Shown here in pieces: positions 1 to 7,641 of a DNA stretch of 64,000 nt. Origin of the DNA: Marinifilum sp. N1E240 (GTDB lineage Bacteria; Bacteroidota; Bacteroidia; Bacteroidales; Marinifilaceae); NCBI RefSeq assembly GCF_009295825.1, contig NZ_WHKF01000003.1, forward strand, positions 434,001-498,000. The letters run 5' to 3'. The notes under the pieces were generated by a model. That model was given only the letters and a program-made list of their open reading frames with translations, had not been told where the DNA came from and searched no databases. Made by a program: the position numbers and the translations under genes. Numbering within the stretch: position 1 is the stretch's first letter; each line of letters begins with the position of its first letter.

Positions 1-162
1 TATAGTGGAAGATTAACACGATATTTGCAGGATATTCCGGAATTACCTGCTAAATGCAAATTCTTTTTATGTGGTAGTCCGGAAATGGTAGTAGAAGTAA
101 GAGATTTACTAATCAACCGTGGAGTTGCTTACAATAGAATCGTTGCTGAAATCTACTTTTAA
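1..162 (+). CDS. C-terminal end of a ferredoxin/flavodoxin-NADP reductase-like protein (5' truncated)
   Basis: An open frame enters from the left edge and ends at TAA 160-162, giving the last 53 residues. It contains FLCGSPEMV followed by a helix and ends EIYF. The CGSPEM stretch is the typical NAD(P)-binding C-terminal motif of ferredoxin-NADP reductase-like flavoproteins, which pass electrons between NADPH and ferredoxin or flavodoxin. Only this C-terminal part is visible, so the FAD domain cannot be checked and other members of the FNR superfamily are possible. The rlmN gene starts 20 nt downstream on the same strand, so the two may be cotranscribed. Confidence 0.6.
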   Translation, partial: YSGRLTRYLQDIPELPAKCKFFLCGSPEMVVEVRDLLINRGVAYNRIVAEIYF

Positions 163-182
163 GATAATATCAAAGCTACAAA

Positions 183-1226
183 ATGGGTAAAGAAATCCTT
201 TTAGGAAAAACACTTACGGAACTAACAGAAATTGTAAAAGAATTAGGTCTTCCGAAGTTTACAGCGAAGCAAATTGCTGACTGGTTGTATAAAAAAGATG
301 TGAATAAAATTGATGAGATGTCCAACCTTTCTCTTAAGGCAAGAACTGCTCTAAAAGAGAGATTTGATTTTGGAACAACATTAACCACAAAGGAGCAAGC
401 TTCGGTTGATGGAACTAAGAAATACCTTTACCCAACGAATCATCCTGACAAATTCATAGAAACCGCATATATTCCAGATAGGGAAAGAAATACACTTTGT
501 GTTTCGTCCCAAGTAGGTTGTAAAATGGGTTGCTTGTTCTGTATGACAGGGAAGCAAGGTTTTCAGGGACAATTAACAAGTGGTGAGATTATCAATCAAG
601 TTCGCAGTTTACCTGAGAGAGACAGCTTGACCAATATTGTATACATGGGAATGGGCGAACCATTGGATAATGTTCCTGAAGTAATGAAATCACTTGAAAT
701 TCTTACTTCGGAATATGGAATGGCAATGAGTCCAAGAAGAATTACCGTTTCTACTATTGGCATTATCCCAGGTATGATAGAATTTCTGGAGAATAGCGAA
801 TGTCATTTAGCGGTTAGTTTACACACTCCATTTGATGATGAGAGAAAGAAACTGATGCCGGTTCAGAATGTTTATCCAGTTAAGGATGTGCTTAAAATTA
901 TTAAGGATTTTGACTTTGGCAGACAAAGAAGAATATCCTTTGAATACATCATGTTTAAAGGAATTAACGATACCGCTAAGCATGTAAAAGAACTTTGTAA
1001 GATTCTTGATGGAATAAAATGTAGAATCAACCTGATTCGTTTTCATCCTATCCCAAATACTCCTCTTGATGGTTCTGATGAAGAAACCATGGAGTATTTC
1101 AAAGAGCAATTGAATAAGAAAGGAATTACTACAACCATACGCCGATCACGAGGTTTAGATATATTTGCCGCCTGCGGACTACTCTCTACAAAAGAGCTGG
1201 TCAAGCGACAAAACGAAGATTTTTAA
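183..1226 (+). CDS. rlmN: Dual-specificity 23S rRNA A2503 / tRNA A37 C2-methyltransferase RlmN
   Basis: A radical SAM methyltransferase of 347 residues, the normal length for the family. The cluster-binding CxxxCxxC is C113, C117 and C120 (CKMGCLFC), and the conserved C-terminal methyl-carrying cysteine is C331 in FAACGL; C113-C120 bind the 4Fe-4S cluster and the partner cysteine lies nearby. The MGMGEPLDN and IPNTPLDG motifs also fit RlmN. By family knowledge it methylates C2 of A2503 in 23S rRNA at the peptidyl transferase centre and A37 of some tRNAs. The start is ATG 183, 20 nt after the upstream reductase-like gene. A strong hairpin terminator follows at 1234-1262. Confidence 0.95.
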   Translation: MGKEILLGKTLTELTEIVKELGLPKFTAKQIADWLYKKDVNKIDEMSNLSLKARTALKERFDFGTTLTTKEQASVDGTKKYLYPTNHPDKFIETAYIPDRERNTLCVSSQVGCKMGCLFCMTGKQGFQGQLTSGEIINQVRSLPERDSLTNIVYMGMGEPLDNVPEVMKSLEILTSEYGMAMSPRRITVSTIGIIPGMIEFLENSECHLAVSLHTPFDDERKKLMPVQNVYPVKDVLKIIKDFDFGRQRRISFEYIMFKGINDTAKHVKELCKILDGIKCRINLIRFHPIPNTPLDGSDEETMEYFKEQLNKKGITTTIRRSRGLDIFAACGLLSTKELVKRQNEDF

Positions 1227-1233
1227 AACAAAA

Positions 1234-1262
1234 AATCCTGCTCAATGAGCAGGATTTTTTTA
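1234..1262. terminator. Rho-independent terminator after rlmN (bidirectional)
   Basis: Perfect 10-bp stem AATCCTGCTC / GAGCAGGATT with a 3-nt loop (AAT), followed by a T run to about 1262 and preceded by an A run. It can end rlmN on the plus strand and the LacI-type gene on the minus strand. Confidence 0.85.
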
Positions 1263-1278
1263 TATCTGAATTTCAAGA

Positions 1279-2298
1279 TTATTTTTCACTTGATGTTCTT
1301 ACCAAAAGATCGGCATGAACCACAACCTCTTTCGCATCTTTTGCTCCTGGCTTGTCTTCCATTTGATCGAACAGCAATTTCGCAGCCTCACGACCTACTT
1401 GTTTAGGATTTTGATCCATAGTAGACATAGAAGGTTCCATATAACGAGAACGACGACTATTCGAGAATCCTACTACAGCAAGCTCTTCCGGAATTTTAAT
1501 TCCCAATTCTTTTGCCGCAGCAATTGCTCCAATTGCCAATTCATCGTTAATTGCGAAGAAAGCATCAGGACGATTAGAACGACTCAATAATTCCAATGAA
1601 GCCTTTTTTGCATCCTCTACTGTGAAATCACAACGAGAAATTAAAGTTTCATCCAGATTCATTCCCTTATCAGCTAAAGCTTTTTTATAACCACGCATAC
1701 GGTTTCTACCATATAGCATGTATTCTGGTCCGGTTAAAAAAGCTACACGCTTTGCTCCACCATCTATTAGATGATTTACAGCAGTATAGGCAGCAGCAGC
1801 ATCATCAGCAACTACTTTCGAAACCTCAAGTTCTTTCGAAGTTCTATCGAAAAGTACCATAGGTACTCCCAAATCCTGAATTTTATGAATGTGATCGTAT
1901 GTACTTGTAGCACGAGAAAGCGATAGAATAATACCGTCCATTCTCATATTTAAAAATCCGTTTACATTCTTCTCTTCCTTCTCCATTTTTTCATTTGAAG
2001 AACTCACGAATACCTGATAACCAAACTCATCTGCAACCTGTTCAATTCCCTTTACCACTGAAGCATAAAATGAACTTACAATTTGAGGTACTACTACACC
2101 AATTGTATTCGATTTCTGTGTTTTCAATGCTACTGCTAATGGATTTGGCTGATACTTTAACTCTTTCGCTAATTTCTGAACCGATTCTCTGGTTTGAAGA
2201 CTAATTTCGGGGTTATTTTTTAGAGCTCGAGAGACAGTAGAAACAGAAATATTCAATTTTTCCGCAATGTCCTTGATGGTAACTGGTCGGTTTGCCAT
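1279..2298 (-). CDS. LacI/GalR-family transcriptional regulator
   Basis: A 339-residue protein with the canonical N-terminal helix-turn-helix (TIKDIAEKLNISVSTVSRAL, about residues 6-25), the hinge helix with YQPNPLAVAL, and a periplasmic-binding-protein-like sensor domain (about 60-335) with TIGVVVPQI and VAFLTGPE. Such proteins bind palindromic operators as dimers and respond to sugars or nucleosides. No sugar-utilisation genes adjoin it, so the effector cannot be deduced from context. It lies downstream of pirin in the same direction but 194 nt away. A -7-like TATCTTTG on the minus strand at 2383-2390 could drive it separately. Confidence 0.9.
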   Translation of the reverse strand: MANRPVTIKDIAEKLNISVSTVSRALKNNPEISLQTRESVQKLAKELKYQPNPLAVALKTQKSNTIGVVVPQIVSSFYASVVKGIEQVADEFGYQVFVSSSNEKMEKEEKNVNGFLNMRMDGIILSLSRATSTYDHIHKIQDLGVPMVLFDRTSKELEVSKVVADDAAAAYTAVNHLIDGGAKRVAFLTGPEYMLYGRNRMRGYKKALADKGMNLDETLISRCDFTVEDAKKASLELLSRSNRPDAFFAINDELAIGAIAAAKELGIKIPEELAVVGFSNSRRSRYMEPSMSTMDQNPKQVGREAAKLLFDQMEDKPGAKDAKEVVVHADLLVRTSSEK

Positions 2299-2382
2299 AG
2301 TATATAATTTTGATACTTACTTTGTATAAATCAGACAACTGATATTAAGGTAATGACTTTTATCAGTTTTTCCAACATCACA

Positions 2383-2390
2383 CAAAGATA
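2383..2390 (-). promoter_or_regulatory. Candidate Bacteroidota -7 element for the LacI-type gene
   Basis: Minus-strand TATCTTTG matches the TAnnTTTG consensus and lies 85 nt upstream of the start codon. No clear -33 partner is visible at the usual 19-20 nt spacing. Confidence 0.35.
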
Positions 2391-2492
2391 GTATAATTAC
2401 GATAGCATCCACCTTGAAGAACTTACTTTTTAAAGCTGTTTCCTGATATTTTACAGCACTTCCAAAAGCTTAACATACTAATAACAATAATA

Positions 2493-3206
2493 TTAACTCA
2501 TCGGAACTTCTAAGACTAGAAACTCCGAATCTCTTATTACATTCAGCTGAATTTCATTCTTGTTATACAAACCAAAACCATCTCTGGATCTAATTATTTG
2601 TCCTTCAATTAACAATTCTCCATCAATCAAAAAAATATAAATTCCATTTGATTTTGAATACCTTACATAGTCAATACTTTCTCCACTTTTCAGTATCCCT
2701 TTAGAAATAAATGCATTTTGATTGATTTCAAGTACATCTTCTTTTGAATTCATGGGAGCCACAATAAGATGTATACCACTTTTATCTCGAGAAATGGAGA
2801 AAATTTTCTGATCGTATCTTGGTTTTACTCCTTTACTTAATGGTAAAATCCAAACTTGTAAAAAATGAGCTTCCTCTGTTAAAGAGGCATTGTATTCAGA
2901 ATGCATTATTCCAGTTCCTGCACTCATAACCTGCACTTCATTCTCAGATATAATTTCCTCATGTCCTGTGCTGTCCTTATGTAGTAGCCCTCCTTTTATT
3001 GGTATTGATATGATTTCCATATCCTGATGCGGATGCGTTCCAAAACCCATTCCACCCTTTATCATATCATCATTTAGTACTCTTAATGTGCCAAAACTAA
3101 TTCGCTCTGGACAATAATAATCTGCAAAACTAAATGTATGCCTACTATCTAACCAATCTAATCTTGAAGTGCCTCTCGAATCTGCTGAATGATACACCTT
3201 TTTCAT
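2493..3206 (-). CDS. Pirin-family bicupin protein (YhhW type)
   Basis: A 237-residue cupin protein. The N-terminal cupin carries the pirin motif GFGTHPHQDMEIIS, with metal ligands H58, H60, H102 and E104 (the latter two in GIMHSEYN). YhhW-type pirins have quercetin 2,3-dioxygenase activity in vitro; others modulate transcription or pyruvate-processing enzymes. The start ATG has a strong GGAGG 6 nt upstream (3213-3217). Its upstream region carries a -7-like TATATTTG and an inverted-repeat operator that recurs in front of the acetolactate-synthase-like gene 3.3 kb away, so the two are probably co-regulated (inference). It lies downstream of the aldehyde dehydrogenase gene but is separated from it by a terminator. 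Confidence 0.9.
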   Translation of the reverse strand: MKKVYHSADSRGTSRLDWLDSRHTFSFADYYCPERISFGTLRVLNDDMIKGGMGFGTHPHQDMEIISIPIKGGLLHKDSTGHEEIISENEVQVMSAGTGIMHSEYNASLTEEAHFLQVWILPLSKGVKPRYDQKIFSISRDKSGIHLIVAPMNSKEDVLEINQNAFISKGILKSGESIDYVRYSKSNGIYIFLIDGELLIEGQIIRSRDGFGLYNKNEIQLNVIRDSEFLVLEVPMS

Positions 3207-3237
3207 CTCAAACCTCCTGTCTTAAAATCATTTACTA

Positions 3238-3320
3238 CAAATATATGGGATAGTTATCTTGAAGTAAATGGACAATTCTCAGTTTCAACTGTACTTTTAA
3301 AAGATTAAAAGTGTAGCACA
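3238..3320 (-). promoter_or_regulatory. Pirin promoter with shared inverted-repeat operator (copy 1)
   Basis: The minus-strand -7 element is TATATTTG (3238-3245), with a TTT about 20 nt further upstream. Directly beyond lies a 57-nt block (3264-3320) that aligns without gaps to 6570-6626, 43 of 57 bases identical. Within it are inverted arms TGGACAATT (3269-3277) and AACTGTACT (3287-3295) separated by 9 nt. The arms are centred near -50 from the inferred start, a typical activator position. Confidence 0.6.
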
Positions 3321-3336
3321 TACATATCTAAAAAGA

Positions 3337-3360
3337 AAGCCCGAATATCAATCCGGGCTT
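3337..3360 (-). terminator. Terminator after the aldehyde dehydrogenase gene
   Basis: Stem AAGCCCG (3337-3343) pairs with CGGGCTT (3354-3360). On the minus strand it is followed by a U-rich stretch (plus-strand AAAAGAAA at 3331-3338). It separates ALDH from pirin. Confidence 0.7.
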
Positions 3361-3381
3361 CTACATTATTTATGATTATTC

Positions 3382-4773
3382 TTACAACACTTTTGATTTT
3401 ATTACCATTAATTTTTCGCGTGTCATTTCATGCATTGAATAAGGGATTCCTCCTGTTCCAATACCCGATGCATCTCTTCCTCCAAAAGGCATCCAGTCTA
3501 CACGAAATGCAGTATGATCATTCACCATTACAGTGGATGCATTAAATTGGTTCACCGCATTCAAAGCCAAATCAAGATTTGAGGTAAAAACTGCAGATTG
3601 AAAAGCCAAAGGCAGTGAATTCGATCGATGGATAGCCTCCTGAATATCCGAATAGGAATACACACAAATAACAGGACCAAACACCTCGTGTTGCGATACT
3701 TTCGAATGCTGACATGGATTTAGTAAAACAGTCGGTTCATAACAAGTATCTGAAATTCGCCTACCTCCACAAAGCAATACTGCTCCATCTTTCACAGCCT
3801 CATCAACCCATTGTTCTACTCTATCCGCTTCGTAAGTTTGAATTAGTGGTCCAACTTCAGTAGTTGGATCTAAAGGATCTCCAACTTTTAAAGCTTTAGC
3901 ATTCTGCACCAATTTCTTTGTGAACTCATCAATAATCTGTTCTTGTACAAATACCCTTTGCACCGAAACACAAACCTGACCAGCATGATAAAAACCACCT
4001 TTTGCTAACAAAGGTACGGTTTGATCCAAATCCGCATCAGCTTCAACAACAACTGGAGCGGATCCTCCATGCTCCAATGCACATCTAGTTCCTGGCGCAA
4101 GCTTTGACCTTAGACTCCAACCTACCTCTGCCGATCCAATAAAAGAAAGATAATTTACTCTTGAATCTTTCACCAATTTTTCAGCATTTGCTCGATCACA
4201 GATTACCGCTTCTGCCCAATCATCTGGCAAACCAGCTTCTTTCATCATCTTTACCAATTCAATAGCCGACATGGGAGTTGTTGTTGCAGGTTTGATTAAT
4301 ACAGGACAACCAACCGCAAAAGCAGGAATAATTTGGTGAACAGCTAGATTTAGCGGATGATTAAATGCACTCACACTAAGAACAACACCAATAGGTTCGC
4401 GCATGGTAAAAGCCCAGCGATTGATAGAAGCTGCAGTGGTTCCCATAGGAACCTGTTCTCCCTTCATCTGACCAATGTGCTCAATTGCCAATTGAACTCC
4501 ATTTATGGCTCTTAAAACCTCTACTTTACTATCCTGATATGGTTTTCCACCTTCTGCGGCTGCAATTTTTGTAAGCTCCTCAACGCGAGTCTGCATAATT
4601 GCCTTGGTTTTTTCCAATATTTCAATTCGTTGATAAGGCTCTAACCATCGAGATCTATCCTGAAAAAGAGCGTATGCTTTTGATATCTTTTCCTCCACTT
4701 GCTGTTCATTCAATAGGGGAATTTCTTGTATTAAACTACCATCGAATGGCGAATTTACTTTTATTGTGTTCAT
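3382..4773 (-). CDS. NAD(P)-dependent aldehyde dehydrogenase family protein
   Basis: A 463-residue ALDH, slightly shorter than the usual 480-500. The catalytic cysteine is C268 in GQVCVSV and the general-base glutamate is E234 in LEHGGSAP. SAFNHPLNLAVHQIIPAF, FIGSAEVG and the late EVFGPVICVY motif complete the fold. It oxidises an aldehyde to the acid, or possibly acts on a semialdehyde. It starts 24 nt after the acetolactate-synthase-like gene, so the two form an operon. A TPP-dependent 2-oxoacid enzyme followed by ALDH suggests decarboxylation of a 2-oxoacid and oxidation of the resulting aldehyde, but the substrate is not evident. Confidence 0.9.
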   Translation of the reverse strand: MNTIKVNSPFDGSLIQEIPLLNEQQVEEKISKAYALFQDRSRWLEPYQRIEILEKTKAIMQTRVEELTKIAAAEGGKPYQDSKVEVLRAINGVQLAIEHIGQMKGEQVPMGTTAASINRWAFTMREPIGVVLSVSAFNHPLNLAVHQIIPAFAVGCPVLIKPATTTPMSAIELVKMMKEAGLPDDWAEAVICDRANAEKLVKDSRVNYLSFIGSAEVGWSLRSKLAPGTRCALEHGGSAPVVVEADADLDQTVPLLAKGGFYHAGQVCVSVQRVFVQEQIIDEFTKKLVQNAKALKVGDPLDPTTEVGPLIQTYEADRVEQWVDEAVKDGAVLLCGGRRISDTCYEPTVLLNPCQHSKVSQHEVFGPVICVYSYSDIQEAIHRSNSLPLAFQSAVFTSNLDLALNAVNQFNASTVMVNDHTAFRVDWMPFGGRDASGIGTGGIPYSMHEMTREKLMVIKSKVL

Positions 4774-4797
4774 TGTTTGTGTGTGTTTATTTGTGCA

Positions 4798-6438
4798 TTA
4801 CAAAATACATGTTTTTGCGTAAAGTTCTTCGTTCAGTACTTTATGATTTTCGGAATAATCAACAGGAACATCAATCAAATGAACGCCTTTGCTTTCGATG
4901 CACTTTTGTAGCGTTTGAGTAAAATTTTCGGGACAATTCACTCTGTGTCCAATTGCTCCGTAACTTTCTGCGTATTTCACAAAATCAGGATTACCGTAAT
5001 CCAAACCAAAATTCTCGAAATTCTGAGCTGCCTGTTTCCACTTAATCATACCATAAGCACTATCGTTCAAAATCACAATTACCAAATCCAAGTTTAAACG
5101 AACCGCTGTTTCCAATTCCTGAGAATTCATCATGAATCCGCCGTCTCCACATACTGTAACAACTGGTCTATCGGGATGCACCATTTTTGCCGCCATAGCC
5201 GAAGGAAATCCTGCTCCCATGGTAGCCAATGCATTATCCAATAATATGGTATTGGGTTGATAAGCTGGAAAATTTCTGGCAAACCAGATCTTGTAAACTC
5301 CATTATCTAAAGTTAGAATACCATTTTCGGGCAATGCCTTTCTAACTTCCGAAACTAAAAATTGAGGAATTAAAGGAAACTGTGAGTTATCTGAATTAGT
5401 AGAGATGTGTTTGTCTACTTCCTTCTTTATCCTTTCATAGTAATCGAATTTCCAATCTTGCTGAATCTCGATTAAACCTGTTAATTCTTTTATCGAAAAT
5501 GCAATATCTCCCACCACATTCAGTTGCGGAAAATATACCTCATCAACCTGTGCGGCGAAAAAGTTTACATGAATAACCTTCTTGCCACCATGTTCCATAA
5601 AAAATGGAGGTTTTTCAATTACGTCATGCCCAACATTTACGATCAAATCAGCTCGTTCTAAAGCGCAATGTAAATAATCATGATCCGATAAGGCTGCAGT
5701 TCCCAAATAAAGTGGATGACGCTCATCAACAACGCCTTTTCCCATTTGAGTATTGAAGAAGTACATTCCTGTTTTATCAATGAATTCACATAAAGCCTCT
5801 GATGTTCTTTTACGGTTTGCTCCAGCACCAATTAGTAACAACGGACGTTTGGCTTCCTGAATCATTTCCACAGCTTTTTGTAAGGATTTAATTTCAGGAT
5901 TTGCACGACGAATGTGATTGGTCTCAAATAAAGTTTCGATGGTATCCTCTGCTGCCACATCTTCGGGCAATTCCAAATGCACAGCTCCAGGGCGCTCCTC
6001 AACAGCGACTCGAAAAGCCTCCCGAACCAAGGCAGGAATATTATTTCCATTTACTATTTGGCGGGTAAATTTTGTGATGGGTTTCATCATATCTACCACA
6101 TCTAATATCTGAAAACGACCTTGTTTGCTTGTTTTTATTGGTTTTTGACCCGTTATCATGATCATGGGCATTCCGCCCAACTGAGCGTAAGCTGCTGCTG
6201 TTACAAAGTTGGTAGCTCCCGGACCCAATGTTGCCAAACAAACACCAGGCTTACCAGTTAATCTGCCATAGGTAGCAGCCATAAATCCTGCAGCCTGCTC
6301 GTGTCGTGTTAAAATCAATTTTATATCTGATTCTTTTACAGAATTCAAAAAATCCAGATTTTCTTCACCTGGAATTCCAAAAATATACTCTACTCCCTCG
6401 TTCTCTAATGCTTTTACAATTAAATCTGATGCCTTCAT
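4798..6438 (-). CDS. Acetolactate synthase large subunit-like TPP-dependent enzyme
   Basis: A 546-residue thiamine-diphosphate enzyme of the acetolactate synthase/pyruvate oxidase class. The catalytic glutamate is E47 in TRHEQAA, and the TPP-binding motif begins GDGG at residues 431-434 and ends around NDSAYGMI. GPGATNFVTAAAYAQ fits the AlsS/IlvB group. No small regulatory subunit or other branched-chain amino acid gene is adjacent, which argues against a biosynthetic IlvB and for a catabolic AlsS or a related 2-oxoacid decarboxylase. The pairing with ALDH favours the second reading (inference). The start ATG has a strong GGAGG 9 nt upstream. The leader carries the operator shared with pirin. 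Confidence 0.85.
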   Translation of the reverse strand: MKASDLIVKALENEGVEYIFGIPGEENLDFLNSVKESDIKLILTRHEQAAGFMAATYGRLTGKPGVCLATLGPGATNFVTAAAYAQLGGMPMIMITGQKPIKTSKQGRFQILDVVDMMKPITKFTRQIVNGNNIPALVREAFRVAVEERPGAVHLELPEDVAAEDTIETLFETNHIRRANPEIKSLQKAVEMIQEAKRPLLLIGAGANRKRTSEALCEFIDKTGMYFFNTQMGKGVVDERHPLYLGTAALSDHDYLHCALERADLIVNVGHDVIEKPPFFMEHGGKKVIHVNFFAAQVDEVYFPQLNVVGDIAFSIKELTGLIEIQQDWKFDYYERIKKEVDKHISTNSDNSQFPLIPQFLVSEVRKALPENGILTLDNGVYKIWFARNFPAYQPNTILLDNALATMGAGFPSAMAAKMVHPDRPVVTVCGDGGFMMNSQELETAVRLNLDLVIVILNDSAYGMIKWKQAAQNFENFGLDYGNPDFVKYAESYGAIGHRVNCPENFTQTLQKCIESKGVHLIDVPVDYSENHKVLNEELYAKTCIL

Positions 6439-6543
6439 ATCACATAACCTCCATTAACAAGTACAAAATCAATTCTTAACTCAATATTTTGATACAATTA
6501 TTTATTGCATGCCATTTTTCATTGAATCTATAATTTACTCAAT

Positions 6544-6626
6544 TAAAATTAGTTGGAAGAATCTGATTGGTAAATGGACAGTTTTAAGAATCAATTGTAC
6601 TTTTTTGAGGTCAAAAGCTTAACACA
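6544..6626 (-). promoter_or_regulatory. Operator copy 2 in the acetolactate-synthase-like / XRE divergent region
   Basis: Block 6570-6626 matches 3264-3320 at 43 of 57 positions. Inverted arms TGGACAGTT (6575-6583) and AATTGTACT (6593-6601) again have a 9-nt spacer. At exactly the same distance as in the pirin promoter lies minus-strand TAATTTTA (6544-6551), a 7/8 match to TAnnTTTG, predicting a leader of about 100 nt. The block also lies upstream of the -7 element of the divergent regulator gene, so it could serve both directions. Confidence 0.6.
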
Positions 6627-6632
6627 AAGCAT

Positions 6633-6640
6633 TACATTTG
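6633..6640 (+). promoter_or_regulatory. -7 element of the XRE/S24 regulator gene
   Basis: TACATTTG matches the Bacteroidota TAnnTTTG consensus, 32 nt upstream of the start codon. The shared operator lies just upstream, which would allow autoregulation. Confidence 0.5.
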
Positions 6641-6672
6641 TTGTCCGAAATTTTTAATTACCGACTTTACAC

Positions 6673-7377
6673 ATGAAGAACTTAAATAACAACTTAAAAC
6701 ATTTACGACTAAGAAAGCGATTGTCTCAAAACGGATTATCAGCTCGAATTGGCGTGGGTTCGTCATCTATCAGCGCTTACGAAAAAAGAAGAAGCGTACC
6801 CAAAATTGCTACTCTTTTAAAGTATTCGAACTACTTCAACCGAAATTTAGAAGAGTTGGTGAATGGTAATTTAAATTTAGCCGATAAAGAAGCCAAGCAA
6901 GACACCAAAGGAGAGAAATTAAGAGTTCTGCCAATTCTGGTTGATGATAAGAATGAGGAAATGATAAGCCTTGTTCCTGTAAAAGCTGCGGCTGGATATC
7001 TTAACGGACACTCCGATGCAGAATTCATTAGCGAACTTCCGAATTTCAGAATGCCATTTGCCGAGTTATCGGAAAATAAGACTTACCGTGCTTTTCAGAT
7101 TGAGGGCGAAAGTATGCTTCCTGTTCCCGCCGGCGCTTATATCATTTGTGAATACCTGCAGGATTGGGAAATGATTAAAAATAATAACAGTCACATTGTT
7201 GTTACTACTGATGATGGTATTGTATACAAGCGTGTAGTAAAAGATTTCGATAACAACCAGCTACTATTGAACTCCGATAACAAGGAATATTTATCCTTTG
7301 AGGTAAGTCTGAACCAAGTGGTTGAGGTATGGAAAGCATTGGGTTTTGTTTCGTTCCAATTGCCAGAGATGGTTTAA
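6673..7377 (+). CDS. XRE-family regulator with LexA-like S24 peptidase domain
   Basis: A 234-residue repressor-like protein. Residues about 5-60 form a Cro/C1 helix-turn-helix (RLRKRLSQNGLSARIGVGSS). Residues about 100-225 form a LexA/UmuD-type S24 domain with S147 in GESMLP and K186 in VYKRV, 39 residues apart as in LexA, and a candidate Ala107-Gly108 cleavage bond in KAAAGY. The dyad therefore looks intact, so self-cleavage is possible, although many S24 regulators act only as sensors. It is divergent from the TPP-enzyme operon and is the best candidate to bind the shared operator (inference). No SOS or phage genes adjoin it. Confidence 0.88.
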   Translation: MKNLNNNLKHLRLRKRLSQNGLSARIGVGSSSISAYEKRRSVPKIATLLKYSNYFNRNLEELVNGNLNLADKEAKQDTKGEKLRVLPILVDDKNEEMISLVPVKAAAGYLNGHSDAEFISELPNFRMPFAELSENKTYRAFQIEGESMLPVPAGAYIICEYLQDWEMIKNNNSHIVVTTDDGIVYKRVVKDFDNNQLLLNSDNKEYLSFEVSLNQVVEVWKALGFVSFQLPEMV

Positions 7378-7394
7378 ATAATTAATAGCATTCA

Positions 7395-7417
7395 GCTGAC
7401 AGCCAACAGCTGTCAGC
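7395..7417. terminator. Hairpin downstream of the XRE/S24 gene
   Basis: Perfect 9-bp stem GCTGACAGC / GCTGTCAGC with loop CAACA, 17 nt after the stop codon. No U run follows, so it may protect the 3' end rather than terminate alone; a second, longer palindrome follows at 7428-7460. Confidence 0.5.
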
Positions 7418-7427
7418 ACAATAAACC

Positions 7428-7460
7428 ACATGTCTAGCATCTTCGAGATGCTAGACATGT
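7428..7460. repeat. Dispersed palindromic element, copy 1 (perfect 15-bp arms)
   Basis: ACATGTCTAGCATCT (7428-7442) and its exact reverse complement (7446-7460) flank the loop TCG. A diverged copy occurs in the opposite orientation at 28885-28913 with 24 of 27 core bases shared, so this is a repeated element and not only a local terminator. It lies in the gap between the XRE/S24 and EamA genes. Confidence 0.7.
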
Positions 7461-7586
7461 TACTGCCTGGTTCCATAAACCTGAGGTTCGAGATATGGAA
7501 ATCATAAGCTTTTGAAAAGCTGAATTACCTGAAATAAATCATATTAAATAATTCAAAACAAGGCATTTTCGAATCGTTCTTTTTCA

Positions 7587-7594
7587 TACATTTG
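7587..7594 (+). promoter_or_regulatory. Candidate -7 element for the EamA transporter gene
   Basis: TACATTTG fits TAnnTTTG and is 48 nt upstream of the start codon. A TTTTCG about 16 nt further upstream is a weak -33 candidate. Confidence 0.4.
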
Positions 7595-7641
7595 CTTGCA
7601 TTTATTAATTCTAAATAAAGAAACTGTAGAACTGCAAACAA

